A stretch of 64,000 bases of DNA from G963676655 sp963676655 (lineage in GTDB: Bacteria; Verrucomicrobiota; Lentisphaeria; Victivallales; Victivallaceae), in assembly GCA_963676655.2 (NCBI GenBank), contig CAXXKX010000003.1, forward strand, positions 1,240,001-1,304,000, given 5' to 3'. This document shows positions 27,632 to 35,649 of this stretch, piece after piece (the first letter of the stretch is position 1; every line of letters begins with the position of its first letter). A model generated the notes under the pieces. The model saw only the letters and a program-made list of their open reading frames with translations. It was not told where the DNA came from and did not search any database. The position numbers and the translations under genes were made by a program.

Positions 27632-28985
27632 TTTCAGTTCATTCTGTATCGGCGGAACGTCTTCCGGCGACGGCAAAACCACCGTCGCCATCGCGCTGCT
27701 GCGCGCTTTACGCAACCGCGGTTTGAATGTGCAGCCGTTCAAATGCGGGCCGGATTACATCGATCCAACCTTTCACCGTATTGCCGCCGGCCGGAGTTCC
27801 CGCAACCTTGACGGCTGGATGATGGGCCCGGATGCCGTCAGGAATTCTTTCGCGCAAGGGTGCCGTAACGCCGATTGCGCGGTGATCGAGGGAGTCATGG
27901 GGCTGTTTGATTCATCCGCGCCGGGGTCACTTGACGGCAGTACCGCGCAAATAGCTGAATTGACCGGGTCGCAAGTTGTTTTGACGGTTAACGCCAGAGG
28001 TATGGCCAACAGTATCGCGGCGATGGTCAAAGGCTATTGCGAATTTAATCCCGCGCTTAAAATCGCCGGAGTTATCGCCAACAAGGTCGGCTCAGAAAAT
28101 CACGCAAATATTTTACGGGAATCATTAAAATTGGCCGGTTTGCCGCCCTTGCTCGGATATCTGCCGCGTAACGAGGACTGGCAACTGCCGGAACGCCATC
28201 TCGGACTGGTCCCGTTCCTGGAAAATGAAAAAAGTGAGTGTTGGTTTAATGAACTGGCGGAAGCGGCCGAAAAATGCTTTGATATCGATTTGTTGCTGCG
28301 GATCACTTCCGAAACGCGCCCGGAGAAGAAAACTGCTCAGGGTTTTGACCGCTCCAAAATTCGTCTTGGCCTAGCCTTGGACCAGGCCTTTCATTTTTAT
28401 TATCGCGACAACCTTGAGATACTTGAGGACCGAGGGTTTGAACTGGTTCCTTTTTCCCCGATCAAAGATACCGCACTCCCACACGGCTGTGATGCCTTGT
28501 ATATCGGTGGCGGTTTTCCTGAGGAATTCGCGGCGGAGCTTTCCGCCAATCGGGCAATGCGCCATGCCATCAAGGTTTTTCCGGGAACTATCCTGGCCGA
28601 ATGTGGCGGTTATATGTATCTTTCCAGAGCGATAGACCGGTTTCCGATGTGCGGCATCGTTCCAGCCGAAGCCTCGATGAACAATCGTCTGAGGTCTTTG
28701 GGGTATCGTCAGGTGGAGCTGCTGCATGATACATTTCTCGGTCCGGTTGGAACCGGTTTGCGGGGTCATGAGTTCCATTGGTCAAGTATAAGAGAAGAAT
28801 CATTCACGCCGCTATGGAATTCCCGTCGTGCTGCAAAAAATTCAGAAAAGGTCAAGTGCGGTTTTTTCAACGGTAAAATCGCGGCCGGCTATATCCATTT
28901 GCATTTTGCGTCAAACCCCATGGTGGTGGATAACTGGTATAATCATTCCTTGAAAACGGGTTGCAATATAGGACATGGTAATTAA
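27612..28985 (+). CDS. cbiA: Cobyrinic acid a,c-diamide synthase
   Basis: 457 residues. The TTG at 27612 is preferred over the ATG at 27621 because GGAGAGG sits 5 bases before the TTG and 14 before the ATG. The P-loop GGTSSGDGKTTVAIALL, FKCGPDYIDPTFH and VIEGVMGLFD identify CbiA/CobB. The C-terminal glutamine amidotransferase has ALYIGGGFPEE, the nucleophile Cys in LAECGGYMYLS and AGYIHLHF. It amidates the a and c side chains of cobyrinate. It overlaps cbiH by 20 bases. Confidence 0.93.
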   Translation: MTSMADNFSSFCIGGTSSGDGKTTVAIALLRALRNRGLNVQPFKCGPDYIDPTFHRIAAGRSSRNLDGWMMGPDAVRNSFAQGCRNADCAVIEGVMGLFDSSAPGSLDGSTAQIAELTGSQVVLTVNARGMANSIAAMVKGYCEFNPALKIAGVIANKVGSENHANILRESLKLAGLPPLLGYLPRNEDWQLPERHLGLVPFLENEKSECWFNELAEAAEKCFDIDLLLRITSETRPEKKTAQGFDRSKIRLGLALDQAFHFYYRDNLEILEDRGFELVPFSPIKDTALPHGCDALYIGGGFPEEFAAELSANRAMRHAIKVFPGTILAECGGYMYLSRAIDRFPMCGIVPAEASMNNRLRSLGYRQVELLHDTFLGPVGTGLRGHEFHWSSIREESFTPLWNSRRAAKNSEKVKCGFFNGKIAAGYIHLHFASNPMVVDNWYNHSLKTGCNIGHGN

Positions 28986-29051
28986 ATTATATTGTCGGGA
29001 AATTAAAATACGGATGATAAACTACATCAAAGTTAAATATCGGGAGATGTT

Positions 29052-30089
29052 ATGATGAAATATGATCAAAATATATTATCGATTCTGGAACGGGCGCAAG
29101 CTGGCGTTGCTCCGTCAAAAAACGACTGCATCGCATTACTGGAATGTGTTCCTCACAGTCCGGAAGCGGCATTGCTTCGCGGAGTGGCAGATGCCGTATG
29201 CCGGAAAAGATTCGGCAACGAGGGGATAATTCTGGGGCAGATCGGCATCGAGATTGCCGCATGTCCCGGTAAATGCAAATTCTGCAGCTTCGGGGAGGAG
29301 CATACTCATTTTGAGCCGAAAACAATGACGGACGCGGAAATAATGGAATATGCGGCAAATTTTGCTGCGTCCGGCGATCTTTACGCGTTGTTCCTGATGA
29401 CAATGCATGAGTTCAAGTTCGACCGGCTGCTTGAAAATGCCAGAACGATCAGGAAGTCCATGCCGGACCAGCCGCAGATAGTGGTCAATATCGGTGATTT
29501 CGATAAAATACAGGCCAAAGAACTGAAGTCAGCCGGTGTTGATGGTGCCTATCATGTCTGCCGGTTGCGGGAGGGGGTGGACACCGCACTGAACCCGGAA
29601 GAGAGAAAACAAACGATCAAGGCAATTAAAGAAGCCGGGCTGGACTGGTATTACTGCTGCGAACCGGTCGGGCCGGAACATAGTACGGAAGAACTGGCGG
29701 AACAGATATTTCTCGGAGTGGAATACGGCTGTTTTCAACATGCGGCAATGCGCCGGGTGTATATGGAACACTCTCCGCTGGCAGAATATGGTCAAATCAC
29801 TGAATTGCGTCTGGCTCAGGTTACTGCGGTGGTCGCCCTTGCCAGTTTGGGTTGCCCGGAAACGAAAAATATCGCGGTACATGAACCCAATCTGATCGGA
29901 CTGACGTCCGGAGCCAATGTCGTATATGCTGAATCAGGGGCAAATCCAAGAGACCAGAAAGAGGATACTTCAGGCAATCGCGGGCGTGACGTCGCGACCT
30001 GCAAAACTATGTTGTATGAATCCGGATTTGACCATCTGCGAATCTCGCCGAGCAAAACGCGATTGCTTACCAAAGCATACAAGGCGTAA
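29052..30089 (+). CDS. BioB/HydE-like radical SAM protein of unknown function
   Basis: 345 residues. The radical SAM motif is C71-x3-C75-x2-C78 in AACPGKCKFCSFG. LRGVADAVCRKRFGNEGIILGQIGIEI before it, and a C-terminal SGANVVYAESGANPRDQKEDT region, resemble BioB/HydE-type enzymes. Biotin synthase itself is unlikely: the context is B12 and the family's usual biotin motifs are not seen. It follows cbiA with a 66-base gap and its own GGGAGA ribosome-binding site, so it is probably the last gene of the locus. It could act on a tetrapyrrole, a lower-ligand precursor or an unrelated substrate. Confidence 0.7.
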   Translation: MMKYDQNILSILERAQAGVAPSKNDCIALLECVPHSPEAALLRGVADAVCRKRFGNEGIILGQIGIEIAACPGKCKFCSFGEEHTHFEPKTMTDAEIMEYAANFAASGDLYALFLMTMHEFKFDRLLENARTIRKSMPDQPQIVVNIGDFDKIQAKELKSAGVDGAYHVCRLREGVDTALNPEERKQTIKAIKEAGLDWYYCCEPVGPEHSTEELAEQIFLGVEYGCFQHAAMRRVYMEHSPLAEYGQITELRLAQVTAVVALASLGCPETKNIAVHEPNLIGLTSGANVVYAESGANPRDQKEDTSGNRGRDVATCKTMLYESGFDHLRISPSKTRLLTKAYKA

Positions 30090-30207
30090 AAAACATGTAT
30101 CAATAATAGCAAGTAAAACAGCCTGAAACAAGGTAAAACACGGTAAATTCCGCATTTAAAAAACTTGCGGCAAGAAGATGTAAGCCATTGATAGTCAAAG
30201 CAAAAAA

Positions 30208-30261
30208 TGGTACGCTAGGCAGGGATCGAACCTGCGACCCACGGATTAGAAATCCGTTGCT
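30208..30261 (-). other. tRNA-Arg(TCT) 3' fragment, island attachment site
   Basis: Read on the minus strand, this is the anticodon arm to CCA end of a tRNA: ACGGA-TTTCTAA-TCCGT (anticodon TCT), variable loop GGGTC, T arm GCAGG-TTCGATC-CCTGC, acceptor strand CTAGCGT and ACCA. The D arm and 5' acceptor strand are missing; the sequence diverges right after AGCA. An integrase gene starts 113 bases away. It is the left attachment site of an element that entered a tRNA-Arg gene and extends to the right. Confidence 0.85.
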
Positions 30262-30373
30262 AAAAGCACAAAAAAATAAAAATGTTCCAAAAATGTTCTA
30301 ATCTCTCTATTGATTTATTATTTTAAGGGCATATTGTAGCAAGTAAAGTAAAACATTATTGAGAAGGACTATT

Positions 30374-31759
30374 ATGGCTGTTTTTAAAAGAAAAACTTCA
30401 AAAGGGGAAAGCACGTTTTATCATTACAAGTTCATGGCCAATCGTAAATACTATACTGGCGTTTGCGAAGGATGTACCAAGAAGAAAGATGCTTTGGTAT
30501 ATGAAAAAGATATTAGAGTGAAAGTAGATGAACTTGCAAAACAGAAAAATGTTAAAGCTTTAGTAGAGAATTTCAGAGCAGAAATAACGGGAGGCAATGA
30601 CATTTTATTGGAAAATGCTTTGGACGCTTTTTTTCAAAAGCCTCGGAAAAAAAAGTTAAGTGGAAGTAACCTTAAGCATAAAATTTCATCATGGGGGGAC
30701 TTTATTGAATTTATGCAAGAAACATATCCTGATATAATCAAACTTGCTAGTGTAACAACATTACACGCTGAAGCATACATTCAATCTCTACGTGAAAATG
30801 GGAGGTTTAATAAAACAGTTTCGTATAAGTCAGGAAATATTACCAAAACATATTCATCTGAAAAAAAACTTTCAAATCGGACATGTAATTCAATACAACA
30901 AGTTTTAAATGAAGTTTTTAGTAAACTCCAAAGTGATGCAGGTTTAATTGAAAATCCATTTGCTTCCATCGAAAAACTCAATAACGAAACAGAAGGTCGG
31001 GAAGCCTTTACCGAAGACGAGCTTAAACTGGTTGCGGAAAAAGCTGATGATTTTATTAAAGCTATTTTTACAATAGGTATTGCAACTGCCCTACGGGAAG
31101 GTGATATCTGTACACTAAAATGGGATGATGTTGATTTGATTCATAATCTGATAAAACGACAAATGTCAAAAACAAAAAGAACCGTAGAGATTCCAATCCT
31201 TCCTCCCTTGAAAGCTTTTTTAAATACACAGCATAAAAAATCCGGGGACAATCAATATGTTCTCCCGGAACACGCTGAAATGTATATGAAGAATCCCAGT
31301 GGAATATCCTGGCGTGTAAAAAAATTTCTTGAATCAATTGGCATAACAACTACCAAAAAAATTCTTGGAAGAAGCCGTTCCGCCAGTATTAAAGATGTCC
31401 ATAGTCTCCGTCATACTTTCTGTTATTACGCCGGAGTATATGGCATTCCATTCCTTGTCGTCAAAGACATAGTTGGACACGTTTCCCCACAGATGACGGA
31501 GCTATACCAACGTCATGCAGATAACCGTATGAAGCGCGAGAAATTAATGCAGATGCCTGATCTAATGGGATTACCCCAGGCTGAGTCAAATGAAACAGAA
31601 CTGCAGGAACCCCCAATAGAACCCGAAAGAACACAGTTAATGGAATTAGTTAAGGTAATTCCATTGGACGCCGTTAAAGTGATGCTGGAGCAGTTACAGC
31701 GCCCTAAACGGCTTAAACGTCCATTGCCGAAGCTGAAGAATCCTCGCCAAGAAGAATGA
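30374..31759 (+). CDS. int: Tyrosine recombinase (site-specific integrase)
   Basis: 461 residues from the ATG at 30374, with AGAAGGA eight bases upstream; an in-frame TTG at 30359 is less likely. The N-terminal 60 residues form a DNA arm-binding region with a Cys pair (GVCEGCTKK), followed by a SAM-like core-binding domain. The catalytic residues are visible: Arg in IATALREGDICTLKW, His and Arg in HSLRHTFCYYAG, His in DIVGHVSPQM and the Tyr nucleophile in TELYQRHAD. The C-terminal tail (after about 400) is proline and charge rich. It adjoins the tRNA-Arg fragment and most likely integrates the island there. GC content is clearly lower than in the B12 locus. Confidence 0.92.
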   Translation: MAVFKRKTSKGESTFYHYKFMANRKYYTGVCEGCTKKKDALVYEKDIRVKVDELAKQKNVKALVENFRAEITGGNDILLENALDAFFQKPRKKKLSGSNLKHKISSWGDFIEFMQETYPDIIKLASVTTLHAEAYIQSLRENGRFNKTVSYKSGNITKTYSSEKKLSNRTCNSIQQVLNEVFSKLQSDAGLIENPFASIEKLNNETEGREAFTEDELKLVAEKADDFIKAIFTIGIATALREGDICTLKWDDVDLIHNLIKRQMSKTKRTVEIPILPPLKAFLNTQHKKSGDNQYVLPEHAEMYMKNPSGISWRVKKFLESIGITTTKKILGRSRSASIKDVHSLRHTFCYYAGVYGIPFLVVKDIVGHVSPQMTELYQRHADNRMKREKLMQMPDLMGLPQAESNETELQEPPIEPERTQLMELVKVIPLDAVKVMLEQLQRPKRLKRPLPKLKNPRQEE

Positions 31760-31792
31760 GCATCGATACTACAACGCGTTGATAAATTCCTG

Positions 31793-31864
31793 TTATGACT
31801 TCAAAGAAGGCGTATGTCCTGTATGTTTTCATTCCCGGCATACGAGACATACGGGTAAATCAAA
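31793..31864 (+). repeat. Direct repeat DR1 left of the abiE module, with GTATG element copy 1
   Basis: About 70 bases sharing TTATGACTTCAAAGAAG at the left and CGGGTAAATCAAA at the right with 33480-33541. Inside (31811-31855) are two GTATG boxes 9 bases apart and two CATAC boxes 9 bases apart in opposite orientation, able to form a hairpin. Confidence 0.8.
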
Positions 31865-31960
31865 GTCAGTATAAGAATTTTTAATATTATTTTTTACTGT
31901 AATGTTGCAAATTGACTTTAATAATATATATTTATAGTCATTTAGTAACTGGAGAGTGGA

Positions 31961-32554
31961 ATGAACAGTAATAAAAAACTGAACAAGCTAATTGATAAAG
32001 GGCAGCCTTTCACTACTGCTGAAGTTCAATCGCTTGGTATTCCGCGTCAAACTCTGACAAGGATGTGTCGTAAAGGAGTTATACAGAGAATTGCCAGGGG
32101 GATGTATAATATCCCAAACGGTGAGATGTCTGAACATAACGATATAAAGCTGGCGGTTAAACAGGTTCCCTATGCAGTAGTATGTCTTTTTTCCGCGCTT
32201 GAATTCCATAATATGACAACGCAAATTCCGCATCAAGTATGGCTGGCTGTTCCTCAAGGGAGACGCCGTAAGGCGATTACTTATCCGGAGATACAATATA
32301 TTTCACTGACAAAATCCAGTTATGATTACGGCATTGAGGAACATGTTATTGATGGCGTATCTATCAAGGTCTATTCAGTAGCTAAGACGGTTGCTGATTG
32401 TTTTAAGTTTCGTAATAAGATTGGCCTTGAAGTTGCCTTGGAAGCTCTCAGGGAAGCTAAGTCTGAACAGAAAGCGACTAATACACAGATTCTTACTGCT
32501 GCGAAAATATGCCGGGTAGATAAAATCATTATGCCCTACCTGGAGGCAATGTGA
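31961..32554 (+). CDS. abiEi: AbiEi-type antitoxin/transcriptional regulator
   Basis: 197 residues. The N-terminal winged HTH (FTTAEVQSLGIPRQTLTRMCRKGVIQRIARGMYNIP, split here only as a region, residues 16-52) is followed by the AbiEi core, with YAVVCLFSALEFHNMTTQIPHQVWLAVP and VYSVAKTVADCFKFRNKIGLE. In type IV abortive-infection systems this protein represses its own operon and counters the AbiEii nucleotidyltransferase. GGAGAG precedes the ATG. Upstream, an AT-rich imperfect dyad (TTGACT at 31912 and AGTCA at 31936) could be its operator. It overlaps abiEii. Confidence 0.88.
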   Translation: MNSNKKLNKLIDKGQPFTTAEVQSLGIPRQTLTRMCRKGVIQRIARGMYNIPNGEMSEHNDIKLAVKQVPYAVVCLFSALEFHNMTTQIPHQVWLAVPQGRRRKAITYPEIQYISLTKSSYDYGIEEHVIDGVSIKVYSVAKTVADCFKFRNKIGLEVALEALREAKSEQKATNTQILTAAKICRVDKIIMPYLEAM

Positions 32555-32556
32555 CC

Positions 32557-33471
32557 ATGAGTTCCAATATCAAGAAAAATATCGTAGCATCAATTCAGGC
32601 CAGATTAAAGAACGTATCCAAAACTGAAGGAGTTAACCTGGATTATATACTTTCCCGGTACGGCATTGAACGTTTTCTGTATCGTTTGAGTTGTTCTGCC
32701 TATAAAAATAATTATGTTCTGAAAGGAGCCAGTTTATTTACGGTCTGGCTTGGGCCTTCATTCCGGACAACAAAAGATGCTGACTTTCTATGTAACGGAA
32801 ATTCTGATCCAGAGTATCTGGTGAAATGTTTTCAGGAAATTTGCCAAATTGAATCAGATGACGGGATTATATTTGATCTTGATTCTATCCGCACTAAAGA
32901 TATTCGCCGGGGACTTCAGTACGGTGGAACTTGTATAATGATGATTGCCTTTCTGGGAAAGATTCGCATTCCCATACAGTGTGATATTGGTTTTGGAGAT
33001 TCTATTTATCCAGGGGTTGAGACTGTTGAGTACCCGACAATATTGGATATGGATAAGCCTGAATTACGGGCATATCCGGTGTATACAGTCATTGCGGAAA
33101 AGTTTGAAGCAATGGTCACTCTGGATATGGCGAACAGTCGTCTTAAGGATTTTTATGATCTGTGGTTGCTTACAGAGCAGTTCAACTTCGATTATTTAAC
33201 TTTGAAGTCCGCAGTTATAAAAACATTTGAAAGACGGAAAACCGTTTTTCCGGAAGAATTACCCACGGCATTAACAAAACAGTTTGCCCAGGATAATAAT
33301 AAACAAATTCAATGGAAAGCGTTTTTGAAGAAGACCACTCCGAAACAAGCCCCGGCCAGCTTTGAGGCGGCAATTAATCGAATAAGGGAATTTATCTCGC
33401 CATTAATCGATAATGATATTACTGAAGATTCACAATGGACAGCCGCTGATTCCTGGCATAGCCTTAAGTAA
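32557..33471 (+). CDS. abiEii: AbiEii-type nucleotidyltransferase toxin
   Basis: 304 residues from the ATG at 32557 (TGGAGG ten bases upstream; a GTG at 32551 overlapping the abiEi stop is possible). The nucleotidyltransferase motif is LKGASLFTVWLG with TKDADFL, matching the G-G/A-S-x and D-x-D pattern of DUF1814/AbiEii; later blocks are YTVIAEKFEAMVTL and RLKDFYDLWLL. The family blocks growth by transferring nucleotides to tRNA or another target during phage infection. It forms an operon with abiEi, and the pair is bounded by direct repeats. Confidence 0.88.
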   Translation: MSSNIKKNIVASIQARLKNVSKTEGVNLDYILSRYGIERFLYRLSCSAYKNNYVLKGASLFTVWLGPSFRTTKDADFLCNGNSDPEYLVKCFQEICQIESDDGIIFDLDSIRTKDIRRGLQYGGTCIMMIAFLGKIRIPIQCDIGFGDSIYPGVETVEYPTILDMDKPELRAYPVYTVIAEKFEAMVTLDMANSRLKDFYDLWLLTEQFNFDYLTLKSAVIKTFERRKTVFPEELPTALTKQFAQDNNKQIQWKAFLKKTTPKQAPASFEAAINRIREFISPLIDNDITEDSQWTAADSWHSLK

Positions 33472-33479
33472 GAATTTTC

Positions 33480-33541
33480 TTATGACTTCAAAGAAGACGT
33501 ATGTTCTGTATGTTTTCTTTCCGGCATACGGGTAAATCAAA
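33480..33541 (+). repeat. Direct repeat DR2 right of the abiE module, with GTATG element copy 2
   Basis: Second copy of the 31793-31864 repeat, starting nine bases after the abiEii stop. It has the paired GTATG boxes (33498-33517) but only one CATAC box, having lost one 9- to 10-base unit. Confidence 0.8.
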
Positions 33542-33564
33542 CTCCCTTTGAGAATTATGCTTGT

Positions 33565-33602
33565 CAAAAAACTAATTTTAAAAACTTGCTCAACGTATAC
33601 AG
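33565..33602 (+). repeat. ACTTGC-GTATACAG repeat, copy 1
   Basis: ACTAATTTTAAAAACTTGCT followed by GTATACAG. An almost identical copy begins 56 bases downstream, and more diverged copies lie at 41.2-41.7 kb. Confidence 0.65.
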
Positions 33603-33620
33603 GTATTATGATTTGAACTT

Positions 33621-33656
33621 AAAAACTAATTTTAAAAACTTGCTAACTGTATACAG
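33621..33656 (+). repeat. ACTTGC-GTATACAG repeat, copy 2
   Basis: Same core as copy 1 (ACTAATTTTAAAAACTTGCT, then GTATACAG). A shortened relative, ACTTGCTAAGTGTTGACA, overlaps the promoter of the next gene at 33694-33711. Confidence 0.65.
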
Positions 33657-33688
33657 CTATCGCATTTTCCGCCTGAATAAACGTATAT

Positions 33689-33734
33689 TTGCAACTTGCT
33701 AAGTGTTGACATATATTAATTTATGTCAACACTT
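33689..33734 (+). promoter_or_regulatory. Promoter with perfect 13-bp operator palindrome
   Basis: TTGCAA (33689-33694) and TATATT (33712-33717) are 17 bases apart. The perfect inverted repeat AAGTGTTGACATA (33701-33713) and TATGTCAACACTT (33722-33734) covers the spacer, -10 box and start point. A repressor bound there would block transcription; the AbiEi-like product of the gene at 33751 is the obvious candidate. Confidence 0.75.
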
Positions 33735-33750
33735 TACAAGGAAAATTATA

Positions 33751-34383
33751 ATGAATAAATATGCTAAATTACGCTCAATGTTCCGATCCGGTAAACCGGT
33801 GGAAAGTTCTATTTTAAAATATTGGGATATTCCATCTCAGGCTCTGGTCGATCTTACCCGTAACGGAGAAATCAAACGCGTTACCCGAGGTGTGTATATC
33901 CACTCGGATACACCGGTTAAAACTTATACTGACTATCAAATCCTCGCGCAAGCAGTACCACATGGTGTACTTTGCTTAACCTCAGCGCTTAAGCTTCATG
34001 GCTTAATAGATACGGCTCCGGATGTAATGCATGTGGCCTTAAAACGCGGGACAAGGATTCCCAAAGTGGATTATCCCCCGGTTGAATTTCATTTGTTCTC
34101 AGACGATGCTTATGAGTACGGCGTGGAGAATCATCCTTATGATGACATCGTTTTAAGGGCGTATTCAATGGAAAAGACCATTGCCGATTGCTTTAAGTTC
34201 CGGAAACAAGTTGGACTTGAAACGGCGGTAAATGCCCTTAAAGCCGGGCTTAAAAAGAGATTATGCACATTCAGCGACAGACCCGGAGCATTAATATTCA
34301 AACACGAACAATTTCAGGAAGCTGCCGAAGTGTGTGGTATAACGAAAGTGGTGGAACCTTATATGGAGTTATTTAATCCTTAA
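33751..34383 (+). CDS. Orphan AbiEi-type regulator
   Basis: 210 residues from the ATG at 33751, with AAGGA nine bases upstream; an earlier ATG at 33703 lies inside the operator. It parallels the AbiEi at 31961: N-terminal HTH (ILKYWDIPSQALVDLTRNGEI), HGVLCLTSALKLHGL, and the matching block YSMEKTIADCFKFRKQVGLE. No AbiEii-like gene follows; the next genes are on the other strand. It may be a stand-alone repressor, a relic of a second AbiE pair, or an extra antitoxin for the neighbouring toxin. Confidence 0.82.
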   Translation: MNKYAKLRSMFRSGKPVESSILKYWDIPSQALVDLTRNGEIKRVTRGVYIHSDTPVKTYTDYQILAQAVPHGVLCLTSALKLHGLIDTAPDVMHVALKRGTRIPKVDYPPVEFHLFSDDAYEYGVENHPYDDIVLRAYSMEKTIADCFKFRKQVGLETAVNALKAGLKKRLCTFSDRPGALIFKHEQFQEAAEVCGITKVVEPYMELFNP

Positions 34384-34400
34384 TCGAAGTTTAAAAGAGG

Positions 34401-34446
34401 CGTATGTGCCGTATGTATTTGAGGGGAACATATGGGACATATGAGG
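34401..34446 (+). repeat. GTATG palindromic element, copy 3
   Basis: CGTATGTGCCGTATG, a short loop, then CATATGGGACATATG. Each arm repeats its box at 9-base spacing. It lies just after the orphan abiEi gene. Confidence 0.7.
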
Positions 34447-34527
34447 TTTGTTGAATTGATTTAGAAATTAATTAAAGATTTACCCTTGCCTCTTGGCTCC
34501 ACCATTTTTTAGATTTATCCATAATTT

Positions 34528-35505
34528 TCAGCTTATATCTCCGCAAATATAGTATCCTCCTGTCTTCGGTGCGCCACGAAATTCAATTTTCCCCTGTTCG
34601 CGCAGTTGTCTGATATGGCGTTCGACCGTCCGGGTGGTTGTTCCGACTGCTTCGGCGATAACGTTTGCCCGACATCCGGGATTTAGCCGGATATACTCAA
34701 GAATTTTTACTCCGACATTTACTCCGACATTTACTCCGACATCTGAAATGTCCAGATGACGTTTCAGGGTAAGCAAAATTTCATCGAGCATGAAATCAAC
34801 AAATATCCCGCTGTCGGTTTTCTTTGTGCTGAGGTTGATGGACTGATAATATCCTTGCTGATTCGCATATACCATGTTTTCAACCGGCAAATACTGAAAG
34901 ATCGGATGCAACTGCCCCAGTAATAATGATTGCCAGAGTCGTCCCATACGTCCGTTTCCGTCCGCAAAGGGATGAATGAACTCAAACTCATAGTGGAAAA
35001 CGCAACTGCGAATCAACAGGTGATCCTCAGATCGCTTCAACCAACCGAAGAGGTCTGATATTAATTCTGGAACTCGTTCCGCCGGAGGAGCCATATGGAT
35101 AACCTGCGTTCCAGAAACCACACCTACTCCTGAAGTGCGAAATTGACCTGGAACATCAATCAAGGCCGTCATCATAATTCCATGTGCTTTCAGAAGGTCT
35201 TCGATAGAATATGGGTTTAACGATGAATACAGATCATAAGTTTCAATAGCATTTTTTACTTCTTGAATTTCCCGTATCGGTGCAACTATTCGCTTCCCTT
35301 CGAGGATTGCGGTAATCTGGTCCTCCGAAAGAGTATTGCCTTCAATAGCCAGTGAGCCGTGAATGGTTTTGATGCGGTTTGCCTTGCGTAAGCGCAGACT
35401 GTCTTCCTGTTCCATGCGGATAACATATCGCTCAATTAAAGCGGAAATCTCCGCAATCATGCTGATTGCTGTTGCACTCACTTTAAAAGGTGGCTGGTAT
35501 GTCAT
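34528..35505 (-). CDS. Fic-family protein with C-terminal winged helix
   Basis: 325 residues. The Fic motif HPFADGNGRMGR is at 178-189 and is intact, so AMP transfer (or another nucleotide transfer) to a protein hydroxyl is expected. The N-terminal helix carries the inhibitory (S/T)xxxE(G/N) motif as SLAIEGN at 51-57, marking a self-inhibited class II Fic. A C-terminal winged HTH (268-325, CRANVIAEAVGTTTRTVERH) suggests DNA binding. Between them, residues 256-267 read VGVNVGVNVGVK, encoded by a 12-base tandem repeat. It is a single gene on the minus strand. Confidence 0.9.
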   Translation of the reverse strand: MTYQPPFKVSATAISMIAEISALIERYVIRMEQEDSLRLRKANRIKTIHGSLAIEGNTLSEDQITAILEGKRIVAPIREIQEVKNAIETYDLYSSLNPYSIEDLLKAHGIMMTALIDVPGQFRTSGVGVVSGTQVIHMAPPAERVPELISDLFGWLKRSEDHLLIRSCVFHYEFEFIHPFADGNGRMGRLWQSLLLGQLHPIFQYLPVENMVYANQQGYYQSINLSTKKTDSGIFVDFMLDEILLTLKRHLDISDVGVNVGVNVGVKILEYIRLNPGCRANVIAEAVGTTTRTVERHIRQLREQGKIEFRGAPKTGGYYICGDIS

Positions 35506-35649
35506 AGTCGATTCCTTAGCCGATGATTTTTGTTATAAAGTAAATTCATTTTTTACCGGCATTTAAAATTCTTGTTCGTTTCATTGCTAATTTTTCCTTG
35601 CTCAAAAATGCCTCGCTGGGAGTAAATCCTCCAAGGTCTTCATGCGGGA

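Noticed and set aside
33565..33656. Two-unit CRISPR-like array
   Set aside because: Only two direct copies with an 18-base gap; other copies are dispersed and one is inverted, which does not fit an array.
34483..34503. tRNA- or tmRNA-like 3' end (TTGGCTCCACCA) as a second attachment site
   Set aside because: The preceding bases do not form a T arm (no TTCRA loop), so the CCA-like end is probably chance.
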